DNA from: DASXMT01 sp035569695
Lineage (GTDB): Bacteria > Actinomycetota > Acidimicrobiia > Acidimicrobiales > RAAP-2
Reading direction: 5' to 3'
Assembly (NCBI GenBank): GCA_035569695.1
Contig: DATMMO010000053.1
Location: 1 to 26,631, forward strand
Length of the DNA: 26,631 bases
Below are positions 20,733-26,631 of the stretch, in pieces (the first letter of the stretch is position 1; every line of letters starts with the position of its first letter). Under the pieces are notes generated by a model. That model was not told the origin of the DNA. It saw only the letters and a program-made list of their open reading frames with translations, and did not search any database. Position numbers and translations under genes: made by a program.

Positions 20733-21925
20733 CCATGCACCCGTTCAAACGGACAGTGCGGCTTCGGCTCACTTTGCTGTACGGAGCTGTATTTCTCGTT
20801 TCCGGTGCGGCGTTGCTTACCATCACATATGTCCTGGTAGACACTCAGCTTCATAAGCCTCTGCGGGTAACCCAGGGACGCCTGCCAAATACAGTTCCTG
20901 TCCCCGGCACCGTCCTGGCGCCGGCATCGGCCAGAGGCGGTCTAAGGACCCAGCAGGCCGCCGATCTTCATCAACTCCTTGTGCAATCGATCGTCGCACT
21001 GGCCATTATGGCGGTGCTGTCCGTTCTGCTCGGCTGGTTCGTCGCTGGTCGAGCGCTGCAACCCATTCGGACCATGACCGCCAAAGCGCGCCGCATCTCG
21101 GATCGCAATCTTCACGAACGCTTGGCTCTCTTTGGCCCGAGGGACGAGCTAAAGGATCTTGGCGACACCTTCGATGCGCTGTTGGCCCGATTGGAGGCGG
21201 CCTTCGAATCGCAGCGACAGTTTGTTGCCAATGCATCACATGAACTGCGTACTCCGCTCACTCTCGACCGGATGATGCTCCAAGTCGCGCTGTCCGACCC
21301 TGATCTCACTCTCGATTCGCTCCGGTCGACTTGTTTAGAGCTGATCGACGCAGGCAAGCACCAGCAACGACTCATTGAGGCCCTCCTGACTCTCGCTCAG
21401 AGTCAGCGTGGTCTTGATCACCGCGAAACATTCGATCTCGCCTTATGTACTGCTCAAGTGATACAGGCCAACAAGGCCGCGGCGGCGTCGAGCGGTTTGC
21501 GCATCAACGCCACGCTCGACAAATCTATGATTTCGGGCGACGAGCGCCTCATGTCCATAATGGTGTCAAACCTTTTGCAAAATGCCAGTCGTTACGGCGA
21601 TCCCGGCGGTGTCGTTGATATCGATGTGTCCAGCAATGCCGGACAGGCGACGCTCGTCATCAGTAACGGAGGCGACCTCATCCCCGCTGACGACGTCGAA
21701 AGGCTCACTCAACCCTTCCAACGCTTAGCAGGAGTCCGTACGGCCAACTACGACGGATTCGGACTTGGGCTCTCAATTGTCGCAGCTATCGCCACCGCCC
21801 ACGACGCCACGCTTCGCCTCGCTTCACGGCCTGGAGGAGGCCTAATAGTCCACACCAGTTTTCACTTGCTGCTCGAAGACCACGCCTGCTCCGACAATGA
21901 TTTGGAACAATTGAACGAGGCATAG
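20729..21925 (+). CDS. Sensor histidine kinase
   Basis: A 398-residue membrane kinase. Two transmembrane helices (about residues 15-37 and 84-106) flank a small (~46-residue) external loop containing VPVPGTVLAPASARG, so the sensor domain is minimal. A HAMP linker follows (RALQPIRTMTAKARRISDRNLHERL), then the dimerisation domain with the phosphoacceptor H171 in SHELRTPLT, and the ATPase domain with the N-box NLLQNASRYG (281-290) and the G-box FGLGLSIV (344-351). All catalytic motifs are present. A loop this short is like intramembrane-sensing kinases that monitor the state of a partner ABC transporter; that is inference. It is co-translated with the response regulator. Confidence 0.95.
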   Translation: MTMHPFKRTVRLRLTLLYGAVFLVSGAALLTITYVLVDTQLHKPLRVTQGRLPNTVPVPGTVLAPASARGGLRTQQAADLHQLLVQSIVALAIMAVLSVLLGWFVAGRALQPIRTMTAKARRISDRNLHERLALFGPRDELKDLGDTFDALLARLEAAFESQRQFVANASHELRTPLTLDRMMLQVALSDPDLTLDSLRSTCLELIDAGKHQQRLIEALLTLAQSQRGLDHRETFDLALCTAQVIQANKAAAASSGLRINATLDKSMISGDERLMSIMVSNLLQNASRYGDPGGVVDIDVSSNAGQATLVISNGGDLIPADDVERLTQPFQRLAGVRTANYDGFGLGLSIVAAIATAHDATLRLASRPGGGLIVHTSFHLLLEDHACSDNDLEQLNEA

Positions 21926-21930
21926 GTCCG

Positions 21931-22020
21931 CTGGAGGGTGACCTCGATGCCTTCGAGCGAGATGTGATGACCAACCATCTCGGGACGCTCCGAGTCACGC
22001 GGATGTTCGTGCCGATCTTG
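21931..22020 (+). pseudogene. Internal fragment of an SDR oxidoreductase
   Basis: In frame from the CTG at 21931 about 30 residues read LEGDLDAFERDVMTNHLGTL and RVTRMFVPIL. This is the alpha-4 region of short-chain dehydrogenases (pattern DxxxxxxxxxNxxGxLxxTRxFxPxL). No Rossmann glycine motif precedes it and no catalytic YxxxK follows. It begins a few bases after the kinase stop, so it is an orphan fragment left by recombination. Short, but the pattern is specific. Confidence 0.5.
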
Positions 22021-22071
22021 AAGTGCCTGTCAAAGCTGATGAGTCCATCATCTGGCCCGCTCACTCTGTGT

Positions 22072-22305
22072 TCAAGTCGCACGACGGTGGACCAGCCAGA
22101 GGGTCGCGCCGATGAGCACTAGCGACAACGCGAGCAGCCCGCCGCCCTCGATCCACTGGACTCGCCAGAAGTAGCTGGCCGGCTGGTAGTCGGCGCGCAG
22201 GACGTTCCCGACAACGCCGGCGAGAAGGGTCTAGCCGGCGAGGGTGGCGACGATCGCAGGGACGACCCGGCGGACGAGCATGCCGGCGAGGGCGCCGATC
22301 CGGTT
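22072..22305 (-). pseudogene. C-terminal relic of an ABC-2 type permease
   Basis: The minus strand encodes, up to a TGA at 22072, a ~75-residue stretch: LAGMLVRRVVPAIVATLAG, an in-frame TAG at 22231-22233, TLLAGVVGNVLRADYQPASY, FWRVQWIEGGGLLALSLVL and ATLWLVHRRAT. It matches, in order, the last part of the intact permease at 23667-24632 (LVIRRTLPSMATALAGF, VYQPASRYWTFQWYEM, a final helix, WWVRRSVA). A stop codon inside and no 5' end mark it as dead. It points the opposite way, so it is a remnant of a second, related transporter rather than a tandem copy. Confidence 0.75.
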
Positions 22306-22340
22306 AGAACCGCCTTGCTCGCGGATCCCTCCCTATGTCA

Positions 22341-22374
22341 ACTAAGGTCTTAGTGGAATCAGCTATTAGTGGAA
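22341..22374. promoter_or_regulatory. Operator candidate of the GntR/YtrA regulator
   Basis: ACTAAG-GT-CTTAGT (22341-22354) is a perfect palindrome. Its right half begins a 9-bp direct repeat TTAGTGGAA (22350-22358 and 22366-22374, 16 bp apart). All lie within 45 bp upstream of the regulator start, where an autoregulatory site is expected. Confidence 0.6.
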
Positions 22375-22384
22375 GAAGGTGCGG

Positions 22385-22777
22385 GTGATCGAGTTTCAGC
22401 TTGACACCGCTTCAGGTGTCGCTACTTATCTCCAGCTGGTCCAACAGGTTCATCAGGCCCTTCAGCTCGGCCTCCTCGAACCAGGGGATCAGCTGCCGAC
22501 GGCCCAGCAGGTCGTGGCCAAACTGGCCATCAACCCCAACACGGTGCTCAAGGCTTACCGAGACCTGGAACGGGAGGGTTTGGTGCGCCCTCGTCCAGGT
22601 CAAGGGACGTTCATCGTGGGGACCCTCCCGCGTACCGACCCCGCGGCGCAGGCGCGCTTCCTGGCGTCGATGACGAAGTGGCTGCAGTCGGCGCGTGAAG
22701 CAGGCCTTGGCCCTGATGACATCGAAGCGATCTATCGAATCGCAGTTCGCAACTACTTTGCTGAAGGAGTCGCATGA
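22385..22777 (+). CDS. GntR family regulator, YtrA subfamily
   Basis: A 130-residue regulator. The GntR winged helix fills most of the chain: YLQLVQQVHQALQLGLLEPGDQLPTAQQVVAKLAINPNTVLKAYRDLEREGLVRPRPGQGTFI (about residues 15-77). The short C-terminal helical tail (~50 residues) without a ligand domain defines the YtrA subfamily, which controls adjacent ABC transporters. I use GTG 22385 because AAGAAGG is correctly spaced to it and the family starts with (M/V)IEF; GTG 22379 is the alternative. The stop overlaps the ATPase gene as ATGA. The palindrome upstream implies autorepression. Confidence 0.92.
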   Translation: MIEFQLDTASGVATYLQLVQQVHQALQLGLLEPGDQLPTAQQVVAKLAINPNTVLKAYRDLEREGLVRPRPGQGTFIVGTLPRTDPAAQARFLASMTKWLQSAREAGLGPDDIEAIYRIAVRNYFAEGVA

Positions 22778-23670
22778 ACTCCGCCATCGAGACGAGAGGG
22801 CTTGGCAAGCGGTACGGGCGACGGTGGGCGCTGCACGACTGCACCCTTTCAATCCCTGCCGGCAAGGTCGTTGGGCTGGTGGGGCCGAACGGAGCGGGCA
22901 AGACCACGCTCCTGCATCTCGCCGTCGGCCTGCTGGCTCCCACCTCGGGCGCGATCACCGTTCTCGATGGACGTCCGGGTGACGGCCCGACGCAGCTCGG
23001 GCGGGTCGGTTTCGTCGCCCAAGACACCCCGACGTACGCAGGTCTCTCGATCGCCAAGCACCTGCGCATGGGTGCATGGCTCAATCCGACCTGGGACGGA
23101 GATCTCGCCCTGCGCCGTATCGATCAGCTCGGACTGGACCCACGCCAGAAAGCAGGAAGGTTGTCCGGTGGTCAGCGCGCCCAGGTCGCCCTCACGTTGG
23201 CCATCGCCAAACGTCCCGAGGTTCTGCTTCTCGACGAACCGGTGGCCGCTTTGGACCCCCTCGCCCGGCGCGAGTTTCTGCAAAACCTCATGGAGGTTGT
23301 GGCCGAACACGGTGTCACCGTCGTGCTCTCGTCGCACCTCGTAGCGGATCTCGAACGAGTCTGTGATCACCTCGTCGTGTTGGTCAGGTCGCAGGTCCAA
23401 CTGGCCGGAGACGTGGGTACATTGCTGGCGTCGCACCATCGACTCTCTGGACCCCGACGGGACCCGAACCGTCTTCCGGCGAGCCTACAAATCATCGAGG
23501 AGAGCCACACCGATAAGCAGTCCACCCTCCTCGTCCGCAGTGACGGGCCGATCCTCGACCCGGCATGGACTGTGAAGCCGGTCACGCTCGATGATCTCGT
23601 GCTCGCCTACATGGGCAGGGCATGCGACACCGAGCGCGTGCCCCGACAGGGATTGAGCGTGGTTCAATGA
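22774..23670 (+). CDS. ABC transporter ATPase of the YtrA-linked exporter
   Basis: A 298-residue nucleotide-binding protein of the CcmA/YtrB type. Walker A GPNGAGKTT (37-45), Q-loop with Q83, signature LSGGQ (130-134), Walker B EVLLLDEP (149-156) and the H-loop H188 in SSH are intact. After the core (about residue 210) a ~90-residue C-terminal extension follows, as in ABC-2 exporters. It is coupled by ATGA overlaps to the GntR gene upstream and the permease downstream. Substrate is not evident; YtrA-type systems are often linked to cell-wall antibiotics or acetoin, which is only an analogy. Confidence 0.94.
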   Translation: MNSAIETRGLGKRYGRRWALHDCTLSIPAGKVVGLVGPNGAGKTTLLHLAVGLLAPTSGAITVLDGRPGDGPTQLGRVGFVAQDTPTYAGLSIAKHLRMGAWLNPTWDGDLALRRIDQLGLDPRQKAGRLSGGQRAQVALTLAIAKRPEVLLLDEPVAALDPLARREFLQNLMEVVAEHGVTVVLSSHLVADLERVCDHLVVLVRSQVQLAGDVGTLLASHHRLSGPRRDPNRLPASLQIIEESHTDKQSTLLVRSDGPILDPAWTVKPVTLDDLVLAYMGRACDTERVPRQGLSVVQ

Positions 23671-24632
23671 TCCGGTTCGCTTCGCTTCAGTTCCGCATGC
23701 AGGCCGCCGTGGCCCTCGTTGCGCTGGGCGCGATGGCCGTGATCCTGGGTTTGACCGGGCCACATCTCGTCCACCTCTACGACACGACCGTTGCGACGTG
23801 TGGAGCGCACGGGAACTGCTCCTCGGCTACCGCCACCTTCCTCTCGAGCTACCGACTACTACAGGATCTCGGCAACGTTGTCATCGTCGTCCCCGCCATC
23901 ATTGGAATCTTCTGGGGAGCGCCGCTCGTAGCCCGCGAGTTGGAGACCGGGACCCACCGTCTGGTGTGGACGCAGAGCGTGACTCGCACCCGCTGGATTG
24001 CGGTGAAGCTGGGTGTGGTCGGTCTGGTCAGTATGGCCGTCGCCGGGCTCTTCAGCCTCATGATGACCTGGTGGTCGAGCCCAATCGACCGGGTCAACAT
24101 GAACCAGTTCCCGGTGTTCGCCCAACGAGGCATTGTGCCCATCGGTTACGCCGCTTTTGCCTTTGCGCTCGGGGTCGCGGCTGGACTGGTGATCCGCCGC
24201 ACGCTGCCCTCCATGGCGACCGCGCTCGCCGGGTTCATCGTCGCCCGAGTGGTTGTGACCTATGGAGTGCGACCCAACCTCGAAGCCCCTCTGCATCTGA
24301 CCTCAGCAATCCATTTGACCTCAGGCATGGAATACAGCCAATCCAACGGCGGACCCCTCACGTTGACCGGCGGCCACCCCGGCGCCTGGGTCTTCTCCGA
24401 TCGGATCGTCGACCAGGCAGGTCACGCAGTTGGCGGGAACTTCCTCAGCCAGGGCGCTTGCCTCCAAAGCAGGGGCGCAGCTGCGTGTATTGGCAAGCTC
24501 CGGGAAGTCCTGGTGTACCAACCCGCCAGTCGCTATTGGACGTTTCAGTGGTACGAGATGGCGATTTTCCTCGGTCTGGCGGTACTTATCGGGGGGTTCT
24601 GCCTCTGGTGGGTCCGTCGTAGTGTCGCCTGA
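23667..24632 (+). CDS. ABC-2 type transporter permease
   Basis: A 321-residue membrane protein with about six hydrophobic segments: one near the N-terminus (about residues 13-33), a pair around 65-85 and 112-135, one near 155-175, another near 180-200, and a final one before WWVRRSVA. The cytoplasmic LVARELETGTHRLVWTQSVTRTRW after the second helix is typical of these permeases, where it contacts the ATPase. A large external loop (about 210-285) contains four cysteines. I use ATG 23667, which overlaps the ATPase stop; a longer frame is not needed. The relic at 22072 is a homologue of its C-terminus. Confidence 0.9.
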   Translation: MIRFASLQFRMQAAVALVALGAMAVILGLTGPHLVHLYDTTVATCGAHGNCSSATATFLSSYRLLQDLGNVVIVVPAIIGIFWGAPLVARELETGTHRLVWTQSVTRTRWIAVKLGVVGLVSMAVAGLFSLMMTWWSSPIDRVNMNQFPVFAQRGIVPIGYAAFAFALGVAAGLVIRRTLPSMATALAGFIVARVVVTYGVRPNLEAPLHLTSAIHLTSGMEYSQSNGGPLTLTGGHPGAWVFSDRIVDQAGHAVGGNFLSQGACLQSRGAAACIGKLREVLVYQPASRYWTFQWYEMAIFLGLAVLIGGFCLWWVRRSVA

Positions 24633-24636
24633 GGCG

Positions 24637-24774
24637 AAGCAGGTAGCTGTCCTCGTAGCGCGTCACTTCGCCAACGAGTTCGGCGCCGTGCGGGCGGAGC
24701 CGGGCGAGGGTGTCCTCGATGCCGTCGACGGCGAACACGAAGCGGTGCAGGCCCAGCGTGTTCGCCCGAGGTGA
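24637..24774 (-). pseudogene. Fragment of a VOC/glyoxalase-fold protein
   Basis: The minus strand encodes SPRANTLGLHRFVFAVDGIE and DTLARLRPHGAELVGEVTRYEDSY, the second beta-alpha-beta-beta module of VOC proteins (pattern ...FAVDDIDDTLARLRxHGAELVGEV.xYEDSYR). The N-terminal module and the final 'LRGPEGIIVxLAE' strand are missing; the fragment ends where the permease gene begins. No start or ribosome-binding site is evident. The remaining gap to 24936 holds nothing else I can support. Confidence 0.6.
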
Positions 24775-24936
24775 TCCTCGGCTGGGGGGTGCCTTGTCGT
24801 TAAGGCATATGTTCTTCAACTACTCAGTATCCCCTGGTGGTCCGTCCGCTTCGGGGTAGTCAAAGCGGCTGTCATGGGGCGGAACTCCGGATGATGTCGG
24901 TCATCGCCCGGTCAGGAGCGCACATCTCGATGGGGT

Positions 24937-25512
24937 TCACGTCATCGTCTGGCGCTCTGTGAGGCGACCTTTCAGGAATCGCTGAACAACTGTCCGGGCA
25001 TCCGGGACCGCAATCTCAGAGGAAGTCACGCGCCGCAGAAGCGTGATGACGAGTAGGGGGGCGAGAAGCGCTTGGACGGCGAATTCGGTGGGTTCCTCGA
25101 CCATCTGTCCGGCACGCTGGTACCCGGCGAAGATTTCAGCCAGTCGCAACATGGCCCCGAGAGGTTCTTGGATGAGGGCGGCCACACTAGGGTTCCGCGC
25201 TCCTTCGAGGAGGAGCGTGCCAACCAATCCGTTTCGATGCTGATAGATGCCCGTGTAGTACTCGACCACTCGGATCAGGTCGGCTTCGATGTCTCCCGTC
25301 GTGGTGAGCCCGTTGTCGGCGAGTCGCGAGATGTCGGTATGGATAGCGGCCAGGATGAGCTGGCGCTTGTCCCCGAATCGCCGGAACAGGGTTACTTCGT
25401 TGATGCCAGCCGCCTCCGCGATTCGCCGCGTGGTGGCCCCCACATACCCTCGTTCGGCCAGCACGGCTAGGGCAGCGTCGAACATCATCGCATCGGTCAC
25501 AAGTTCGGCCAA
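24937..25512 (-). CDS. TetR family repressor of the YceI gene
   Basis: A 191-residue regulator. The DNA-binding domain is standard: DAMMFDAALAVLAERGYVGATTRRIAEAAGINEVTLFRRFGDKRQLILAAI (about residues 7-57), with the helix-turn-helix at about 26-46. The C-terminal ligand/dimer domain (GLVGTLLLEGARNPSVAALIQEPLGAML) is of the TetR_C type. I choose TTG 25512, five bases after GAGGAG, rather than the longer frame from 25572, which would cross operator 1. It is divergent from yceI, and three copies of one palindrome fill the intergenic region, so it almost certainly represses itself and YceI. Confidence 0.9.
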   Translation of the reverse strand: MAELVTDAMMFDAALAVLAERGYVGATTRRIAEAAGINEVTLFRRFGDKRQLILAAIHTDISRLADNGLTTTGDIEADLIRVVEYYTGIYQHRNGLVGTLLLEGARNPSVAALIQEPLGAMLRLAEIFAGYQRAGQMVEEPTEFAVQALLAPLLVITLLRRVTSSEIAVPDARTVVQRFLKGRLTERQTMT

Positions 25513-25560
25513 GGGTTCTCCTCGAGAGCGGGTCCGGATTGTGAGGTGTACTGCACGATA

Positions 25561-25576
25561 GCAAGTAACCACTTGC
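25561..25576. promoter_or_regulatory. TetR operator copy 1
   Basis: GCAAGTAACCACTTGC is a perfect inverted repeat with 6-bp arms. It lies 49 bp upstream of the tetR start and probably covers its promoter. Confidence 0.8.
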
Positions 25577-25627
25577 CTCCAGGTAGAGACGAGTGAGGTC
25601 CCTCAATCAGGGTTCGGCCCAGCGTAT

Positions 25628-25643
25628 ACAAGCAACCACTTGC
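25628..25643. promoter_or_regulatory. TetR operator copy 2
   Basis: ACAAGCAACCACTTGC differs from copy 1 at two positions, both in the left arm. It overlaps the -35 element (TTGCTT, 25640-25645) of the yceI promoter. Confidence 0.75.
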
Positions 25644-25668
25644 TTTCACTCGGAAGTCGGCATATGGT
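25640..25668 (+). promoter_or_regulatory. Promoter of the YceI gene
   Basis: TTGCTT (25640-25645), a 17-bp spacer and TATGGT (25663-25668) give a start near 25675. Operators 2 and 3 overlap the -35 and the start, so repression would be steric. Confidence 0.6.
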
Positions 25669-25676
25669 GAGGAAGT

Positions 25677-25692
25677 GCAAGTAACTACTTGC
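25677..25692. promoter_or_regulatory. TetR operator copy 3
   Basis: GCAAGTAACTACTTGC has the same arms as copy 1 with one change in the 4-bp centre. It lies just downstream of the predicted yceI transcription start. Confidence 0.8.
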
Positions 25693-25742
25693 ATGCCGGT
25701 CGAGTCTTCCGGCACCTCATCCCAACGAAAAGGACCGAACCC

Positions 25743-26444
25743 ATGAAGGCATTCGTGAAGAGAAACATCCGCTGGATTCTCATCCCTGTCCTCGGTGTAA
25801 TCGTGGTCGGTGGAGCAGGCTTCTACTGGATGCTGAGCGGCACCTCGGCCGCGCCGCTCGCTCTGCGGGCTAGCACCTCCTTGTCGGCGGCCGCGTCCGG
25901 AAGCGATCTCAGCGGCCATTGGACGGTGGTTGCCGGACCGGTCGACGAGCCCACGACCGCCGGCTATCGCGTAGTGGAGAAGGTCGTCGGCGGCCTCGCG
26001 TCGGACACCGCGACCGGTCGAACGGGCGATGTAACCGGGTCGGTGACGGTAGTGGGTCAGCAGGTCACCGCCGCTAACTTCGCGGTGAACATGGCCACCC
26101 TGAAGAGCGACAAGAGTCTCCGCGACACGGTCCTCAAGACCAACGCCATCGAGACGAACAAGTATCCGACGGCCGAATTCACCCTGGCGAACCCTATTGT
26201 CCTGCCCAATATGGTTGCCGGCAAGATCTATGCGGCCAAAGCCCGTGGAACTCTCCGGTTGCACGGATTCTCAAAGCGGGTGAATGTCACCCTTCAGTAC
26301 CAGGAGACCAAGACGGGCATTGTCCTCCTGGCCGACATGCCGATCACGATGGCCAGTTACTCCATCAAGGCACCCAGTATCGCCGGCGTCGTCGCCGTAG
26401 AGAACCACGGCTCCTTTGAACTCCGCGCCAATCTGGTGAAATGA
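25743..26444 (+). CDS. YceI family protein, membrane-anchored
   Basis: A 233-residue protein. One transmembrane helix near the N-terminus (about residues 9-31, RNIRWILIPVLGVIVVGGAGFYWML) lacks a lipobox or clear cleavage site, so it probably remains as an anchor with the rest outside. Residues about 56-231 are a YceI domain: LSGHWTVVAGPVDEPTTAGYRVVEK, AANFAVNMATLKSDKSLRDTVLKTNAIETNKYPTAEFTL, and GTLRLHGFSKRVNVTLQYQ, forming the lipocalin-like barrel that binds isoprenoids in homologues. ATG 25743 has AAAAGGA upstream. It is transcribed from a promoter with three TetR operators. Function here could be isoprenoid storage or stress protection. Confidence 0.93.
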   Translation: MKAFVKRNIRWILIPVLGVIVVGGAGFYWMLSGTSAAPLALRASTSLSAAASGSDLSGHWTVVAGPVDEPTTAGYRVVEKVVGGLASDTATGRTGDVTGSVTVVGQQVTAANFAVNMATLKSDKSLRDTVLKTNAIETNKYPTAEFTLANPIVLPNMVAGKIYAAKARGTLRLHGFSKRVNVTLQYQETKTGIVLLADMPITMASYSIKAPSIAGVVAVENHGSFELRANLVK

Positions 26445-26471
26445 GGGACCGAGTGGTCGCCGGCGGTCCGC

Positions 26472-26511
26472 TCGCACCCTCCGGCCTTCCCGTGCAATGG
26501 GGAGGGTGCGA
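26472..26511. terminator. Strong inverted repeat downstream of YceI
   Basis: TCGCACCCTCC (26472-26482) and GGAGGGTGCGA (26501-26511) are perfect 11-bp arms with an 18-base loop. This is the strongest hairpin in the window. It has no T-run, so it may act as a terminator of another type or as a regulatory site for the next frame. Confidence 0.5.
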
Positions 26512-26513
26512 CG

Positions 26514-26631
26514 GTGCCCTCGAAGAGGCGAAGCGCGTACTGGTCACTGGGGATCTTTGGGCCTCACCTTTTGGGGCCGATCCACCGGCTGGGGCGGATG
26601 CCCTACTTCCTCAAGGTCATCGAGTTGTTTC
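26514..26631 (+). CDS. Possible gene start running off the window
   Basis: A GTG at 26514, with GGGGAGG about eight bases upstream, opens a frame that stays open to the edge (39 codons), including WSLGIFGPHLLGPIHRLGRM and YFLKVIELF. I do not recognise the family. The ribosome-binding site lies inside the right arm of the hairpin, which could regulate translation. It may equally be chance. Confidence 0.3.
   Translation, partial: MPSKRRSAYWSLGIFGPHLLGPIHRLGRMPYFLKVIELF

Noticed and set aside
22385..24632. GntR/ABC block as an antibiotic biosynthesis self-resistance cluster
   Set aside because: No biosynthetic genes in the window; only a general export role is supportable.

Overview
The window reads as chromosome of a high-GC actinomycete. 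The evidence is three luciferase-like F420/flavin oxidoreductases, an Asp23/DUF6286/AmaP envelope cluster, DUF3618 and DUF4235 proteins, GTG/TTG starts, many 4-bp ATGA/GTGA gene overlaps, and two promoters that match the actinobacterial SigF/SigB consensus. I cannot name a genus. I see no rRNA, tRNA, CRISPR array, origin or intact insertion sequence.

Layout. 1-5423: drug/redox accessory block with two F420/flavin oxidoreductases preceded by a 39-codon ORF, a DHA2-type efflux pump divergent from its TetR repressor, and a third F420 oxidoreductase. 5424-6515: gene graveyard (recombinase HTH remnant, frameshifted DUF3800 gene, 5' end of an FAD monooxygenase). 6579-12157: envelope-stress block. 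YihY (-) and the holin-like/DUF3618/DUF4235 operon (+) diverge from back-to-back SigF/SigB-type promoters; then comes an Asp23-type operon (DUF2273-like, Asp23, Asp23-like, DUF6286, AmaP) and a small hydrophobic protein. A decayed ECF sigma factor lies between the two operons. 12427-14700: an SRPBCC protein, a CsbD stress protein and decayed small genes. 14707-16060: ArsR/AHSA1/DUF1801 operon behind two identical 14-bp palindromes. 16130-21925: a two-component system divergent from a four-gene operon encoding a lipoprotein with an internal repeat, a membrane-fusion adaptor with an embedded peptidoglycan-binding-like segment, a MacB/LolD-type ATPase and an FtsX/MacB permease. 21931-22305: relics of an SDR and of an ABC permease. 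22385-24632: YtrA-type GntR regulator, ABC ATPase and ABC-2 permease. 24637-24774: VOC relic. 24937-26444: TetR repressor divergent from a membrane-anchored YceI protein, with three near-identical operators between them. The last bases may open another gene.

How it fits together. Most modules pair a local regulator with one envelope, efflux or detoxification output, and the operators can be read from the sequence in four cases (TetR/MFS, ArsR, YtrA, TetR/YceI). The most interesting units are the sensor-kinase-linked MacAB-like operon with its repeat lipoprotein and the divergently transcribed SigF/SigB-like stress block. The remnants between modules suggest a region that repeatedly gains and loses genes.
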